From NCBI GenBank assembly GCA_000934455.1, contig KN886404.1:2322-37356 (forward strand): a stretch of DNA of 35,035 nt, in the 5' to 3' direction. Every line of letters begins with the position of its first letter. Position 1 is the stretch's first letter. Source of the DNA: Apostichopus parvimensis (Eukaryota; Echinodermata; Holothuroidea; Aspidochirotida; Stichopodidae). The translations under genes were made by a program, and so were the position numbers. The notes beneath the pieces were generated by a model that saw only the letters and a program-made list of their open reading frames with translations, ran no database searches and was not told where the DNA came from. This document shows positions 9,701-17,724 of the stretch, piece by piece.

Positions 9701-11521
9701 AGGCTGAGCTCAACACATGAATGTATTCTAAGCTGTTTGGTGATATTGTTATTGATAAGCATGTGCATTGTTTGGGTCAGTGATAATGGCTAAATTTTAT
9801 TCTCTTTAAAAGCAGACACTGAGAATGTACTGCCAACTACAGCAATTGGTAGATAATGCTTCCTATACTCATTTTAGATAAAGAAGAATATGCTACAGTT
9901 GGTTGTACATCCATATTTCTTTTCAACAGATTTTAAAAGATTGACACCAAACAAGGTACAAGTAATGCATCTGAAAATACAACAGGAGCTAAAGGTATTA
10001 AAGCTTTAACAATTAAATCCCACAAACTTTTGGGTAGAATTATTCTTTGAGGATTTTGCCTTCTTTCAGTACAAATAAATTGTCTTCATGCTGTAATATT
10101 AAAGTGGTTTCCATCAATATTTGAAGCGTCATTGGCCTACCATATCTGCTTGCTTGATGTTGTTTAAGGAAGAGGCTGATCATTTAGAGAGTGTCTTGGA
10201 AGATACACAATAACTGTACAATGTGAGCAGCTGTGTTGAGTTTCACCTCTACCAACACACCCGTATGAGGTTTTTCCTTCGATTCGATTGATATGAAAGT
10301 ATGGTTTAACACGCACTAGAAGCAGGGCTAATGAACTGTCTTGTTAATTATAAATGATGGCTTCAATGAATGTTTTGTTTGATGATTCTTTTTCTTCACC
10401 CTTAGGAGACAGTAATGAAGAATGAACTAGAAGAGAAAAGTAAGTAGATTTCATGTGTAACTTAGGACATATAGACCCATTGTTGTACTAGTGTAATCAG
10501 CTATGTTACTTGCTATCTCGTACATTGGTAATTAGATTTTATGCGTAACTTAGGACATATAGACACAATGTTGTACTATTGTAATCAGCTATGTTACTTG
10601 CTATCTCATACATTGGTAATCAGATTTTATGAGTAACTTAGGGCATATAGACCCAATGTTGTACTAGTGTAATCAGCTATGTTACTTGCTATCTCATAGA
10701 TAATTTTACTTTGGTAATTTTATTATCAGGCTATTATAAACAATGTAGAATAGCTTTTGTACTACCATGAGTTGTTAGAGTGAGTTTTCAAATCACTGCT
10801 TGTTGAAAGTACAACCTAATATTTCAAAGTTAACGATTACTGTTATGTCAATGGTATCATTGTTTCAAACCTACCAATTTTACTAAAACCTACAATCTGG
10901 GTAATTTAGGGGTGGTCTTCTCCATAAGCATCCTCTATCATACCCCTTGGAGTGTGTGTCCCTTAAAGTCTTTCAGAATGTCTATCTATTACTGGCCCCG
11001 GACTGGGTGTCATAGACATTCTCAGCAGCTCAATTCAACTTCTGAAGCTCATGTTAGAGATTTTATTCTATATATGTTTACTAGCTCTGGAGATTGAAAA
11101 GGAAACGACAATGAAAGGGTGGAAAAACAAAGATCTTAACAAACTACTGGAGGAAAAGCAAGATCAGCCTCAGGTGGGTACAATAATGTTAACAAGTACT
11201 AAAGAATTCTATGAATAATTTGTATAAACATGCTATGAAATCATGACCAGTGTCAACGTTGTCTAATGAGTTTTCTATTGCTTGTTGTACATTATACATC
11301 ATGAATTCCAACTGAAGATTTGATGTTGTTTCTGAGTGAATAGAAGTAGCTTAAATTAGTTTAAGAATTTGAAGTAACCAGAAGTCATATGTTTTTGTTT
11401 TGTTGAGGCTTCAGAACAGGAAGGAAGGAGGAGCATTAACCAACACAACAATAATAATGAATGTAAAACTTTAAAAGTGACTTTAAAAAAGAGGATGAAA
11501 CATTGTTCTGGCTCAGTCTAG
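716..11521 (+). CDS. Ig-HYR type I membrane receptor, complete multi-exon gene
   Basis: Proposed exons are 705/716-761, 1435-1767, 2377-2622, 5708-5953, 6599-6748, 9816-9848, 9878-9901, 9930-9994, 10406-10439, 11085-11173 and 11408-11521. All junctions follow GT-AG and keep one reading frame. The sum is 1380 nt, or 459 residues if every exon is used, and 377 residues with one HYR exon. Domain order: signal peptide (1-21), Ig V-like domain (about 25-126), HYR-like module 1 (127-208), HYR-like module 2 (209-290), transmembrane helix (about 303-326), then a cytoplasmic tail of about 130 charged residues with an EEYATVDF motif. Ig, HYR and TM exons are all phase 1-1, the usual arrangement for shuffled extracellular modules. 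It is presumably a cell-surface recognition or adhesion receptor that may signal through the tail tyrosine. Ligand and function are unknown. The use of every tail exon is not proven. Confidence 0.72.
762..1434. other. Intron 1 of receptor gene
   Basis: AT-rich intron sequence. The part at about 890-1090 is repeated in diverged form at about 1820-2035, so a block containing this intron end and the start of the Ig exon region was duplicated locally. No other feature is seen. Confidence 0.5.
1435..1767 (+). CDS. Exon 2 of Ig-HYR receptor: Ig V-like domain
   Basis: The acceptor is CAG ending at 1434 and the donor is GTTTGT at 1768. Length is 333 nt, phase 1-1. The exon encodes a whole Ig domain: first cysteine in IIECG (residue 39), core tryptophan in LKW (52), and the classical EDGARYYRC motif (D98, Y103, C105). 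A second possible cysteine pair is C74 and C81, in the loop where V-set strands C'' and D would lie. Asn-X-Ser/Thr sites occur at NDT (57), NCT (80) and NGS (86), so the domain is probably glycosylated. Its last ~90 bp are duplicated in the following intron at 2036-2130. Confidence 0.82.
2036..2130 (+). pseudogene. Partial duplicate of the Ig exon 3' end
   Basis: The sequence repeats the last ~90 bp of the Ig exon and its donor region (1685-1785), including TACCGTTGCCTTAGAGGAG and TTTTGTCAAAAGGTTTGTAG, with changes. It lacks the rest of the Ig domain and an acceptor, so it is an exon relic inside the intron. The duplicated block also includes upstream intron sequence (about 1820-2035 resembles 890-1085). 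Confidence 0.7.
2377..2622 (+). CDS. Exon 3a of Ig-HYR receptor: HYR-like domain, copy 1
   Basis: The acceptor is TGCTTTAG ending at 2376 and the donor is GTTAGT at 2623. Length is 246 nt, phase 1-1. The protein begins with a Ser/Thr/Pro-rich linker and then reads NAPVCEDDVDGNLPVVCYPP, SGIIV and ETIQCNCTDSDG, ending in VTFPVT. This matches the HYR pattern (acidic stretch, C-x-PxSG, T-x-x-C-x-C/A-T-D-x-x-G, F-x-V). HYR modules are Ig-fold-like domains of extracellular adhesion proteins, abundant in echinoderms. If the donor is not used, a TAG follows two codons later (2626-2628) and the protein would end there as a secreted form. Confidence 0.72.
2832..2910 (+). pseudogene. Partial duplicate of the HYR exon 3' end
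   Basis: This stretch repeats the last ~75 bp of the HYR exon (from GAGAATATGAGACTATTCAG to the donor region, here TGTTAGCA). It lacks the first two thirds of the module and an acceptor. It is a third, broken HYR copy between the two intact ones. Confidence 0.7.
2935..4780. repeat. Complex repeat array rich in paired AGGTCA half-sites
   Basis: Several diverged units of roughly 280-400 bp share recurring phrases: AGGTCACCAAAGGTCAATTA, GATCAAAAATGTCAATGGG, TTGATATTTTGGGACAAGTT and AACGAATTGTCCGTTAGG. The array starts near a GT-rich simple repeat (2942-2962). Five copies of AGGTCACCAAAGGTCA occur, at 3084, 3241, 3586, 3871 and 4270. No coding potential is seen. This fits a widespread invertebrate intronic repeat family, but I cannot name it. 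Confidence 0.75.
4860..5040. repeat. Duplicate of the intron segment downstream of HYR copy 1
   Basis: The segment repeats 2650-2830 in diverged form (shared phrases include GAAACTGGTATGCTATT, CCCTTGAAGTATAA and TTGGAATATTGT). Together with the two HYR exons it shows that a block of exon plus downstream intron was duplicated. Confidence 0.65.
5282..5555. mobile_element. Palindromic MITE (foldback element)
   Basis: Two arms of about 70 bp are near-perfect reverse complements. The left arm (5282-5351) runs from GCTCCCCACTTACCTGTCTC to GCCCTGGTAATC. The right arm (5486-5555) runs from GATTACCAGGGCATACTAC to GGTAAGCGGGTCAC. The loop is about 134 bp. No transposase is present, so it is non-autonomous. 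Target duplications could not be set. A short similar sequence (TTCACTCCCCTCTTACC) lies near 13389 and may be a relic of the same family. Confidence 0.75.
5708..5953 (+). CDS. Exon 3b of Ig-HYR receptor: HYR-like domain, copy 2
   Basis: This exon has the same length and phase as the exon at 2377-2622 and is nearly identical in sequence from codon 5 on, with matching acceptor (TGCTTTAG) and donor (GTTAGT). Differences cluster in the first codons, the MG to IG change, R to I after IIVD, and SVTF to SLSI near the end. Because both copies are phase 1-1 they can be spliced in tandem (two HYR modules) or as alternatives. Read-through of the donor again gives a stop at 5956-5958. The flanking intron sequence on the 3' side of copy 1 reappears near 4860-5040, so the duplication included intron sequence. 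Confidence 0.72.
6599..6748 (+). CDS. Exon 4 of Ig-HYR receptor: transmembrane segment
   Basis: The acceptor is ATTCACAG ending at 6598 and the donor is GTAATT at 6749. Length is 150 nt, phase 1-1. The exon encodes a short stalk containing HWVHRGW, a hydrophobic helix running from AFISILVFS through LVLIWICL (about 22 residues), and a basic stop-transfer stretch (CKNLKKSNTNR). This places the Ig and HYR modules outside the cell and the following exons in the cytoplasm. Confidence 0.75.
6749..9815. other. Large intron of receptor gene with local repeats
   Basis: About 3.1 kb with no exon I can support. 6850-6990 is a single diverged unit of the repeat family found at 12.96-13.55 kb (CACGATATCTCAAGAAG... 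AAGTCAAAGGTCATT). 7319-7950 contains an imperfect tandem duplication of about 359 bp (GGAAAGTAGGCAAGGA at 7331 and 7690) with a nested shorter repeat around GGAATTGGTTAGGTGGG. From about 8000 to 9815 I see only AT-rich unique sequence. Confidence 0.5.
9816..9848 (+). CDS. Exon 5 of Ig-HYR receptor: cytoplasmic mini-exon
   Basis: The acceptor AAAGCAG ends at 9815 and the donor GTAGAT starts at 9849. Length is 33 nt, phase 1-1, encoding (A/D)TENVLPTTAI. Without splicing, the frame meets TAA two codons later. The intron to the next candidate exon would be only 29 nt, which is shorter than introns normally spliced in animals. This exon and the next may therefore be alternatives, with 3' splice sites at 9815, 9877 and 9929 competing, all in the same phase. 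Confidence 0.45.
9878..9901 (+). CDS. Exon 6 of Ig-HYR receptor: YATV tyrosine-motif micro-exon
   Basis: The acceptor CATTTTAG ends at 9877 and the donor GTTGTA starts at 9902. Length is 24 nt, phase 1-1, encoding DKEEYATV. The Y-x-x-V core is the shape of SH2-binding tyrosine motifs of the ITIM/ITSM group. The residue two before the tyrosine is Glu rather than a hydrophobic or Thr, so it is not a canonical ITIM. The following intron would be 28 nt. See exon 5 for the alternative-splice reading. Confidence 0.45.
9930..9994 (+). CDS. Exon 7 of Ig-HYR receptor: cytoplasmic tail
   Basis: The acceptor TTCAACAG ends at 9929 after a pyrimidine tract and the donor GTATTA starts at 9995. Length is 65 nt, phase 1 in and 0 out. 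It encodes DFKRLTPNKVQVMHL and a short KIQQELK. An internal GTACAA at 9953 could be an alternative donor. It is the best supported 3' splice site of the three in this cluster. Confidence 0.5.
10406..10439 (+). CDS. Exon 8 of Ig-HYR receptor: cytoplasmic tail
   Basis: A strong pyrimidine tract and acceptor (CACCCTTAG) ends at 10405, and a consensus donor GTAAGT starts at 10440. Length is 34 nt, phase 0 in and 1 out, encoding ETVMKNELEEK. An 88-bp tandem repeat starts directly after the donor. Confidence 0.55.
10440..10705. repeat. 88-bp tandem repeat, about three copies
   Basis: The phrase GTAACTTAGGACATATAGAC begins at 10457, 10545 and 10633, each 88 bp apart. The units share CAGCTATGTTACTTGCTATC. 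The array starts immediately after the donor of the exon ending at 10439. Confidence 0.85.
11085..11173 (+). CDS. Exon 9 of Ig-HYR receptor: charged tail
   Basis: The acceptor TTTACTAG ends at 11084 and the donor GTGGGT starts at 11174. Length is 89 nt, phase 1 in and 0 out. It encodes about 30 residues rich in Lys and Glu (LEIEKETTMKGWKNK, then LNKLLEEKQDQPQ), probably helical. Its phases fit the exons on both sides. Confidence 0.58.
11408..11521 (+). CDS. Last coding exon of Ig-HYR receptor
   Basis: A pyrimidine-rich tract and TTGAG acceptor end at 11407. The phase-0 frame runs 37 codons to TAG at 11519-11521. The product is polar and basic (ASEQEGRRSINQ, NNNN, LKKRMKHCSGSV). No AATAAA is seen before the MITE that starts at 11615, so the 3' untranslated region or an alternative last exon may extend further. 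Confidence 0.55.
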   Translation, partial: ASEQEGRRSINQHNNNNECKTLKVTLKKRMKHCSGSV

Positions 11522-11614
11522 CTTGTAACAAAACGGTCAGTAAATGCATGACATGTTTAACTTTACAGATACATATTAACGAAAAAAACATCTTCATAAG
11601 CAAGATGTCAGATC

Positions 11615-12506
11615 CAGGGGCGTAGCGAAGTGGTTTTTGTTGGGGGGGTGTGGAGAATTTGATTTGCCGACGGATCTGGAAGTGGTGACTGAAATGGGGG
11701 AGGGGGTGTCCCCCTCCTCTTTGGAAATTTTTTAGTTTTTAAACGTCTTTAGATGCAATCTGGTGCATATTTTAATTCAAAATTGATTTGCCGACGGATC
11801 TGGAAGTGGTGACTGAAATGGGGGAGGGGTCTAAGGGGAGCGGGTGTCTCCTCCCCTTTGGAAATTTTTTAGTTTTTAAACGTCTTTAGATGCAATCTGG
11901 TGCATATTTTAATTCAAAATTGATTTGCCGACGGATCTGGAAGTGGTGACTGAAATGGGGGAGGGGTCTAAGGGGAGCGGGTGTCTCCTCCCCTTTGGAA
12001 ATTTTTTAGTTTTTAAACGTCTTTAGATGCAATCTGGTGCATATTTAAAGTCAAAATTGATTTGCCGACGGATCTGGAAGTGGTGACTGAAATGGGGGAG
12101 GGGTCTAAGGGGAGGGGGTGTCCCCTCGACTTTGGAAATCTTTTAGTTTTGAAACATCCTTAGATGCAATCTGGTGCATATTTTAATTAAAAATTGATTT
12201 GCCGACGGATCTGGAAGTGGTGACTGAAATGGGGGAGGAGTCTAAGGGGAGGGGGTGTCCTCCTCCCCTTTGGAAATTATCTAGTTTTGAAACGTCCTTA
12301 TATGCAATCTGGTGCATATTTAAGTCAAATTTGGCACGGAAGAAGCTCCCGTTCTCCTTTTCTCTATTCAGCTTTCCTTCTTTCTTCCCCTTCCGCTCTC
12401 TTCACCTTTTCTCCTTTTGCCGACAGAGCCAAAATTTGCCGACAGCGACCAAATTATTGGGGGGGTGTGACACCCCCCCACACCCCCCCCGCTCGCTACG
12501 CCCCTG
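11615..12506. mobile_element. hAT-type MITE with 8-bp target duplication
   Basis: The ends are CAGGGGCGTAGCG (11615) and CGCTACGCCCCTG (ending 12506), perfect 13-bp terminal inverted repeats beginning CAG, as in hAT elements. They are flanked by an exact 8-bp duplication GTCAGATC (11607-11614 and 12507-12514). The element is 892 bp and encodes no transposase. Open frames inside are low-complexity products of its repeats. It inserted just downstream of the last coding exon of the receptor gene. Confidence 0.93.
11661..12335. repeat. 137-bp tandem repeat inside the hAT MITE
   Basis: The phrase GATTTGCCGACGGATCTGG starts at 11661, 11785, 11922, 12059 and 12196, with spacing 124, 137, 137 and 137 bp. 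Each unit carries a G-rich run (AATGGGGGAGGGGTCTAAGG) and an AT-rich end (GATGCAATCTGGTGCATATT). The last unit decays near 12335. Confidence 0.9.
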
Positions 12507-12959
12507 GTCAGATCCGAGAAATCTACAATAATTGTCCTCTTATAACAGCTATGAAAGCAGGTAATGCAAGCTAACCACCCAAACCAATTCATTACATAAC
12601 ACCTAATTTATTACACAGGAAGGATATTTATCAAAGGTTTCTGTTGTAAATTAACATAGGGTTTGGTATGGTGAAGAAACAACTAACAAATATATGTTAT
12701 GTACATTTCTTTCTAAATTTCTCCAGAAAATATTGGAATCAAGCCTCTTGTGAGCATCAGTTTAAGGAGGAGCCTCAGGGAATTCTTGAGGTATATCTTT
12801 CCTAATAGATTTCTTGTTCCATATCTTATGTGTAGATGTCTGCTTGATGGAACATAGCCCAGGCCAAATCTGTTATCCAGTGAGATAAGTACTCTTGTAA
12901 CTAATGAAGCAAAACCACAAGACTGTAACTGTAAAAACAATATAGAATTAAATTGTGAA

Positions 12960-14480
12960 AAACCTTGTTAACACGATATCTCAAGAAGGGAATCTTAGGC
13001 AGACCTCAAATTTAGTGTGTAGAAGTACCACATTGAGTACATGAAGCCTATTGTCAGTTTGGAGGTCAAAGGTCATTTGGGGACATCAGAGGTAAAATTA
13101 GGAAAACCTTGTAAACATATCTCAATATTGGAAGCTTGGGTACTTCTCATACTTGGTATAAAGGTGTATAACATGGAGTAAAAGAAGTCTATTGATTTTG
13201 GTGGAGGTCAAAGGTCATTTGGGGACAACAGGTCAGTGAAAGCCTTGAAAACATGATATTGTAGGAAGGGAACCTAGGATAGAACTCATATTTGGTTTGT
13301 AGTTGTACATTATCAAAGTTAAGGAGCCTATTATTGCTTTTGGTGGAGGTCAAAGGTCATTTGAAGTCAAGAAATGCCAAATATTAACTTCACTCCCCTC
13401 TTACCCGGTCTCTCTACACTAACAAAAATTCCTAAACATAATATCGCAAGGGAAGCTTGGACAGATTGCATACAGTCTTTGGTATGTAATTGTACCACAT
13501 TGAGTGCAAGCCCATGTTGTGGGTGGAGGTCAATGGTCGTTTGAGTTCACCAGGAGTCAAATTCTAAAAATGTACATGTTCATGTACACACGATATCTCA
13601 GCAAACGCAAGTGGAACCAATGTCATAGTAGTTTGATGCCCCATGATGTGTACATGTGTCCAATTGTTTGTGGTCCCCATCTCATGAATATAAATGAGTG
13701 GGAGAGGCCTAACGTACACTTCTTAAAATGTCATTATCTCTTCAACGGTATGTCCAAGTTAGTGATGAAACTACATAGTAAGTACATGTTTTTGCAACAA
13801 TAATTTAACATCTTCTATTGTAATGAGTGGGTGGGGCTTAATGGGAAATCATCAAAAACAGATTGTAAACAATGTCTCAAAAAACACAAATTGAATCAAT
13901 CCCATACTTGGTAGGTAGAAGCCCTGCAATGGGTATATGTGCCCTTTTGTTTTGGTTCCATCACGTAGTTATAAATGATCAAAGTTTTAAAGGTCAGTAT
14001 CTCTGCAACCGTATGTTCGATTTAGTTTATACTTGGTATGTTGATGTAACTACCACAAGAACTACAAAATGATACAATGTCTTACTTGAAAGTTAGTTAC
14101 CCTGTGAAGAGTGGATTGTCTTTCGTCCCCTTCATGAATATTAATGAATGGGCGAGGCTAAATGTTAAATTTGGTTCATACTGGTACAGTGTTTCTGGTT
14201 AATCATAAGCACATTTTCATGACATCCCCACATTTGTCATGAAGCAAAGGAACCTGTGCAGTCAGGTCGGCTTCTGTATCTGTGTGTGTGTGTTTAAGGG
14301 TGTGTCTGTGACACATGCTTGGGTCAGCGATAACCCAACAATGGAGTGATGGATATTTGTTATACTTGTTGTGCAGATGTACTATAGGTGAGAAGGTGTG
14401 CACTACCGACCTTATGAATGTTAATGAGGTTATGAGGTCAAATGTAAAAATCTTTACATTGCAAAAACTCTGCAACTTCT
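12960..14480. repeat. Second AGGTCA-rich repeat array
   Basis: Diverged units of about 120-200 bp recur. At 12960-13550 they contain ATATCTCA...GAAG and GGAGGTCAAAGGTCATTTG. From about 13560 to 14480 related units contain TCATGAATATAAATGAGTGG-like phrases (13680, 13820, 14130, 14410) and a short GT run at 14281. Perfect AGGTCAAAGGTCA occurs at 13063, 13205 and 13347. No gene is seen; open frames of up to about 110 codons here are not protein-like. Confidence 0.65.
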
Positions 14481-14554
14481 CGCTATCCCCATATTTGTTA
14501 ATTTTATATTTTACTGATCTTTGTAATGATATCCATATCAAGAATTCTAATTTT

Positions 14555-14885
14555 GTTTAAGTATCTAGGTGCCGAACTTGATGCCTTCCATACCGGAATA
14601 TGTGTGAAGGTATTATGAAGAGAATAAATGGCTTGCTCAATATAATGTATAGAAAAGAGCCGTTTCTAAGTCTTTGTGCAATAAAAACTTCTTGCCAGTG
14701 CCCTAATACAATGTCATATTGATTATGCATTCTGTGTTTGGTACAGTACTCTCATTAAAAACTGTAAATATGTAAATATTTCAAACTTTTCAAAGTATTT
14801 AAACAAGTTTTCTAAAGGTCAGCATTTCAAACTTTCAAAGTGGAAAAATGTTACTCTGCTCCAAGCTATTTTGTACTGCAATAAT
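14555..14885 (+). pseudogene. Decayed LINE fragment (3' part of reverse transcriptase ORF)
   Basis: Reading across several frameshifts and stops gives KYLGAELD, then a stretch resembling INGLLNIMYRKEPFLSL, then IQCHIDYAFCVWYSTLIKN. This is the typical region downstream of the reverse transcriptase palm in CR1-like LINEs (LGxxLD, LYRK, HxDYAxxxWY). The beginning (fingers, FADD motif) is missing, so it is a short dead 3' fragment. AATAAA signals lie at 14624 and 14680. Confidence 0.6.
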
Positions 14886-15411
14886 AATAATCTTCAATAA
14901 AAAGTGAAACTTCTTCGCAAATATTCCTATTTTTAGGGGTTGTCTTCATTCAAATGCTTGTTTGATGAAAGATACACCTACTTTTGATTTGCTATTTTTT
15001 GGAACAACAGCATGCTGCGGGTTCCGAAAATGACGTCACCGAGACAACTATTTTGAATGTGTTTCCTTTCATCACAGTGCAAAAAAAAAGAAGATTATGC
15101 ACATACTTTACACATATGAAGTGCACACACTTTGGTGAAACAAGATAAGGGAAATCGTTGGTGTGAGGTTATTGGGTTCAATCAAGTAATACGGAGGATT
15201 CTTAAAGCCTCAGTATGTGTTGCCAAATTTTAAACTTCAATCTTTCCAGCATACTACACTGAAAGCTCAGTGAAAATGACACCGTTCTATGCAATTTCCA
15301 TACCAATATTCAGTATTTTTATTGAGTTATAAGTCGTTAAACATGTTGAGCTGAATAAAATATTTATTAACGTGTCCGTAGATTCTACAATCAAAATTTG
15401 CAAGACCCGCC

Positions 15412-15670
15412 TGTGATGTAATGTTACATAACTTTATGTAAAACCGTTACGTGTACATGTTATTCGAGTAGACCAATCAGAAGTGTCCAACCAGTGATAT
15501 ATAAGCAGTACACGAGGCGTGTGCCTCCACTTCACTTTCCTACTTTCTGTCTCTAAGGTGTGTATCCGTGCTCGTTATATTTATGTTATATATTGTAAAT
15601 ATATATACGTTGAAGTCAGAGACTTGTTATGTTCTTCTTTGATATGTCCACCCAAGTCAGTAACATTACA
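15412..15670. mobile_element. Solo LTR of an LTR retrotransposon
   Basis: A 259-bp unit begins TGTGATGTAATG and ends AACATTACA, so it has TG...CA ends with an imperfect short inverted repeat. It is flanked by an exact 5-bp duplication CCGCC (15407-15411 and 15671-15675). Inside are a CCAAT box (GACCAATCAG, about 15471) and a TATA-like GATATATAAG (about 15497), as in an LTR promoter. No internal gag-pol sequence adjoins it, so it arose by LTR-LTR recombination. The lineage cannot be set from the LTR alone. Confidence 0.85.
15491..15530 (+). promoter_or_regulatory. Predicted LTR core promoter (CCAAT plus TATA)
   Basis: CCAAT lies at about 15473 and GATATATAAGCAG at about 15497, followed about 30 bp later by a pyrimidine-rich start region (CTCCACTTCACTTTCC). 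The spacing is that of a TATA promoter. It lies in the solo LTR, so any transcript would run rightward into unannotated sequence. Confidence 0.4.
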
Positions 15671-15675
15671 CCGCC

Positions 15676-17720
15676 CAACACCATGAGCCAATCAAATCTC
15701 TCTGTGTTGTTTACTACCGTTAGGCCTAGGACTTTCACTTTCATGGCTAGCCTGTGTTAGGTCCCTTCTCTTGAATAGTGTCATTTCTTTCGGTCTTACC
15801 GATGTAGTTTGCAAAATTGTGTCATTTCCTTCCTTTGCAATGATTAAACTGGTGTTTTCAGACTTTCCTTCGTGGAATTTGTTAACAAAAGTGGACGATA
15901 CAAGTACATATATGTTACATTTGTGTAGTGAACATGCTGATGTTGGGCGGTCGCAGTGATTTTACGGTAAATCGTTCGCGCCATAAGGCAACAGAAAATA
16001 AATTTCTTTTGATTGCGACAGCTTTTCACAATTAAAGCCACCTAGACAGAGTGCACTTAGAATAAGGAACATTGAATCTGCTTCGGAAGTTTGTTTTCCG
16101 AAATTCATCAGCAAACACGTTTTGAGTCCTTAAGAATTGTGGGACCTTTTTTACTATTACTTACTAGACACAAGTCTTGATGTGGCTCCAAAGAGGAACA
16201 TCACCCAGCGACGAGAGAGAGAGACGATACCATTTATAGAAATACATTTACATAAATTTGTTATAATCGTAGCCTAAGAATAAATTCGATTAATTTGCTA
16301 AAAGTGCCAATCATCACTGAAGTTTAGAAGTCTACAAGCTCCGCCTACCAATGTTCTGAAAGATGAAATCAAGAATAAAAACAATTTTTAGTTGAGCTGA
16401 AAGCTTTCAGTGAGCTGTAGCGATCCTGCCGAAATTCTGTCACGTTTTGCCGTGTTCTGATAGACTGCCATTTCAAGTCGTCATTTTTCTTCGATTTGGT
16501 TGAGAGTCACGAGTTCATTTTCTGAAAACGTAACAAATGCTGCTCCCGGAGAGTTTGTCCAAATATGCTGAAATGTTATGGATATAACGTTTGAATGGTG
16601 GACAACCAAAGTTGTTCTGGAAAAATATTTTATCGCCCAAAACAGGGCCGTCTAGATTTTCCAGTTATGAAATAAAGGCCACAGATCATACAATGATCAT
16701 GAAGTTTGCTCTTCAACTTGTCAGTATTCATTACCAGTTATAGTGTGAGTAGCAAAATGTCTTCCATCTAAATTTTCCCGTCATTTGGGGAAATAATCCT
16801 ACCCGCCGTGGGACACTTGATTAAATCAATTTTTTTTACTTCTTATGCAGGGTTCTTGTCTAGTTCGTTGTCATTCTCTGTAAAATGATTACTTGGCAGA
16901 TTTGCCATTTAAACTTTGCCACAGTTTGTGTGTGGAATACGAATATGTGAGAATGACTTAAGTTGTTAGAGCCGATAACGACTTCGATCTTAAAAGTTGC
17001 TCTGTGCTACGTCGATTGTAAACAAGTTGCAGGTCGTTCTATTATTTTATGGGTGCAATTTTCGATTCTGCACAATTCAAACGTGATATCCACAAAATTT
17101 TAGAAAATTTAGCAGAGGAATACTTTTTGTTTACGTTTCATTTTATTATTGAATGAATTAAAACTACGAAGTGCATATTATGTTGGTTCGTTATTTTTGC
17201 AATAGTTCATCCCTAAAGAATACAATTTTGCGGTAATTACAGCCGTTTGACTTTTCAAACTTATTTCAAACTGTTATCATTGTTTACTTCAATGAAAGAA
17301 AATAAATCTATATTTGTCTTTCTCCCAAATCAAATATTTACAACTTTCTAACATTGTACTGAAATATGTTCACAAGGAGCATAATGTAATGAAATGACAC
17401 AGCCTATGTCTTATATTGTTCGCACAAACAAATGGATAAACTGCTCAGAAATATTGCCAATCAAAACAAATTTCTCAAATAAATAGTAGCAACAGTAGTA
17501 AACATGAAACATCTCATATTATTCGACATTATTATGGCTCCGTTTTACGTCATCACATAAAGGGGTTGTACGAAACAACTATATTATGCAACCAAAAACG
17601 AGAAAAAACGTCGATGAGATATAGCATTCATATACCTTTGCATGGAGATTAAAAAAAAACTATAGATGACACAGGCGTATAGCTTACGTAACGTAGGCTA
17701 CAAAGGACAGGAGGAGACGG
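15676..17720. other. AT-rich region with no recognised feature
   Basis: About 2 kb with short open frames only and no domain, repeat pair or RNA gene that I can support. A GA-run (GAGAGAGAGAG) lies near 16213. Confidence 0.5.
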
Positions 17721-17724
17721 TTTA

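Noticed and set aside
10440-10705. CRISPR-like regular repeats
   Set aside because: The 88-bp units are contiguous tandem copies without unique spacers, in a eukaryotic intron.
12199-12592. Overlapping open frames of 74-110 codons on both strands
   Set aside because: They fall in the 3' part of the hAT MITE, and their Pro/Ser/Phe-rich content comes from its C- and T-rich runs.
14203-14541. 112-codon minus-strand frame
   Set aside because: It spans GT-rich and AGGTCA-type repeats, and its His/Thr runs come from the simple repeat at 14281.
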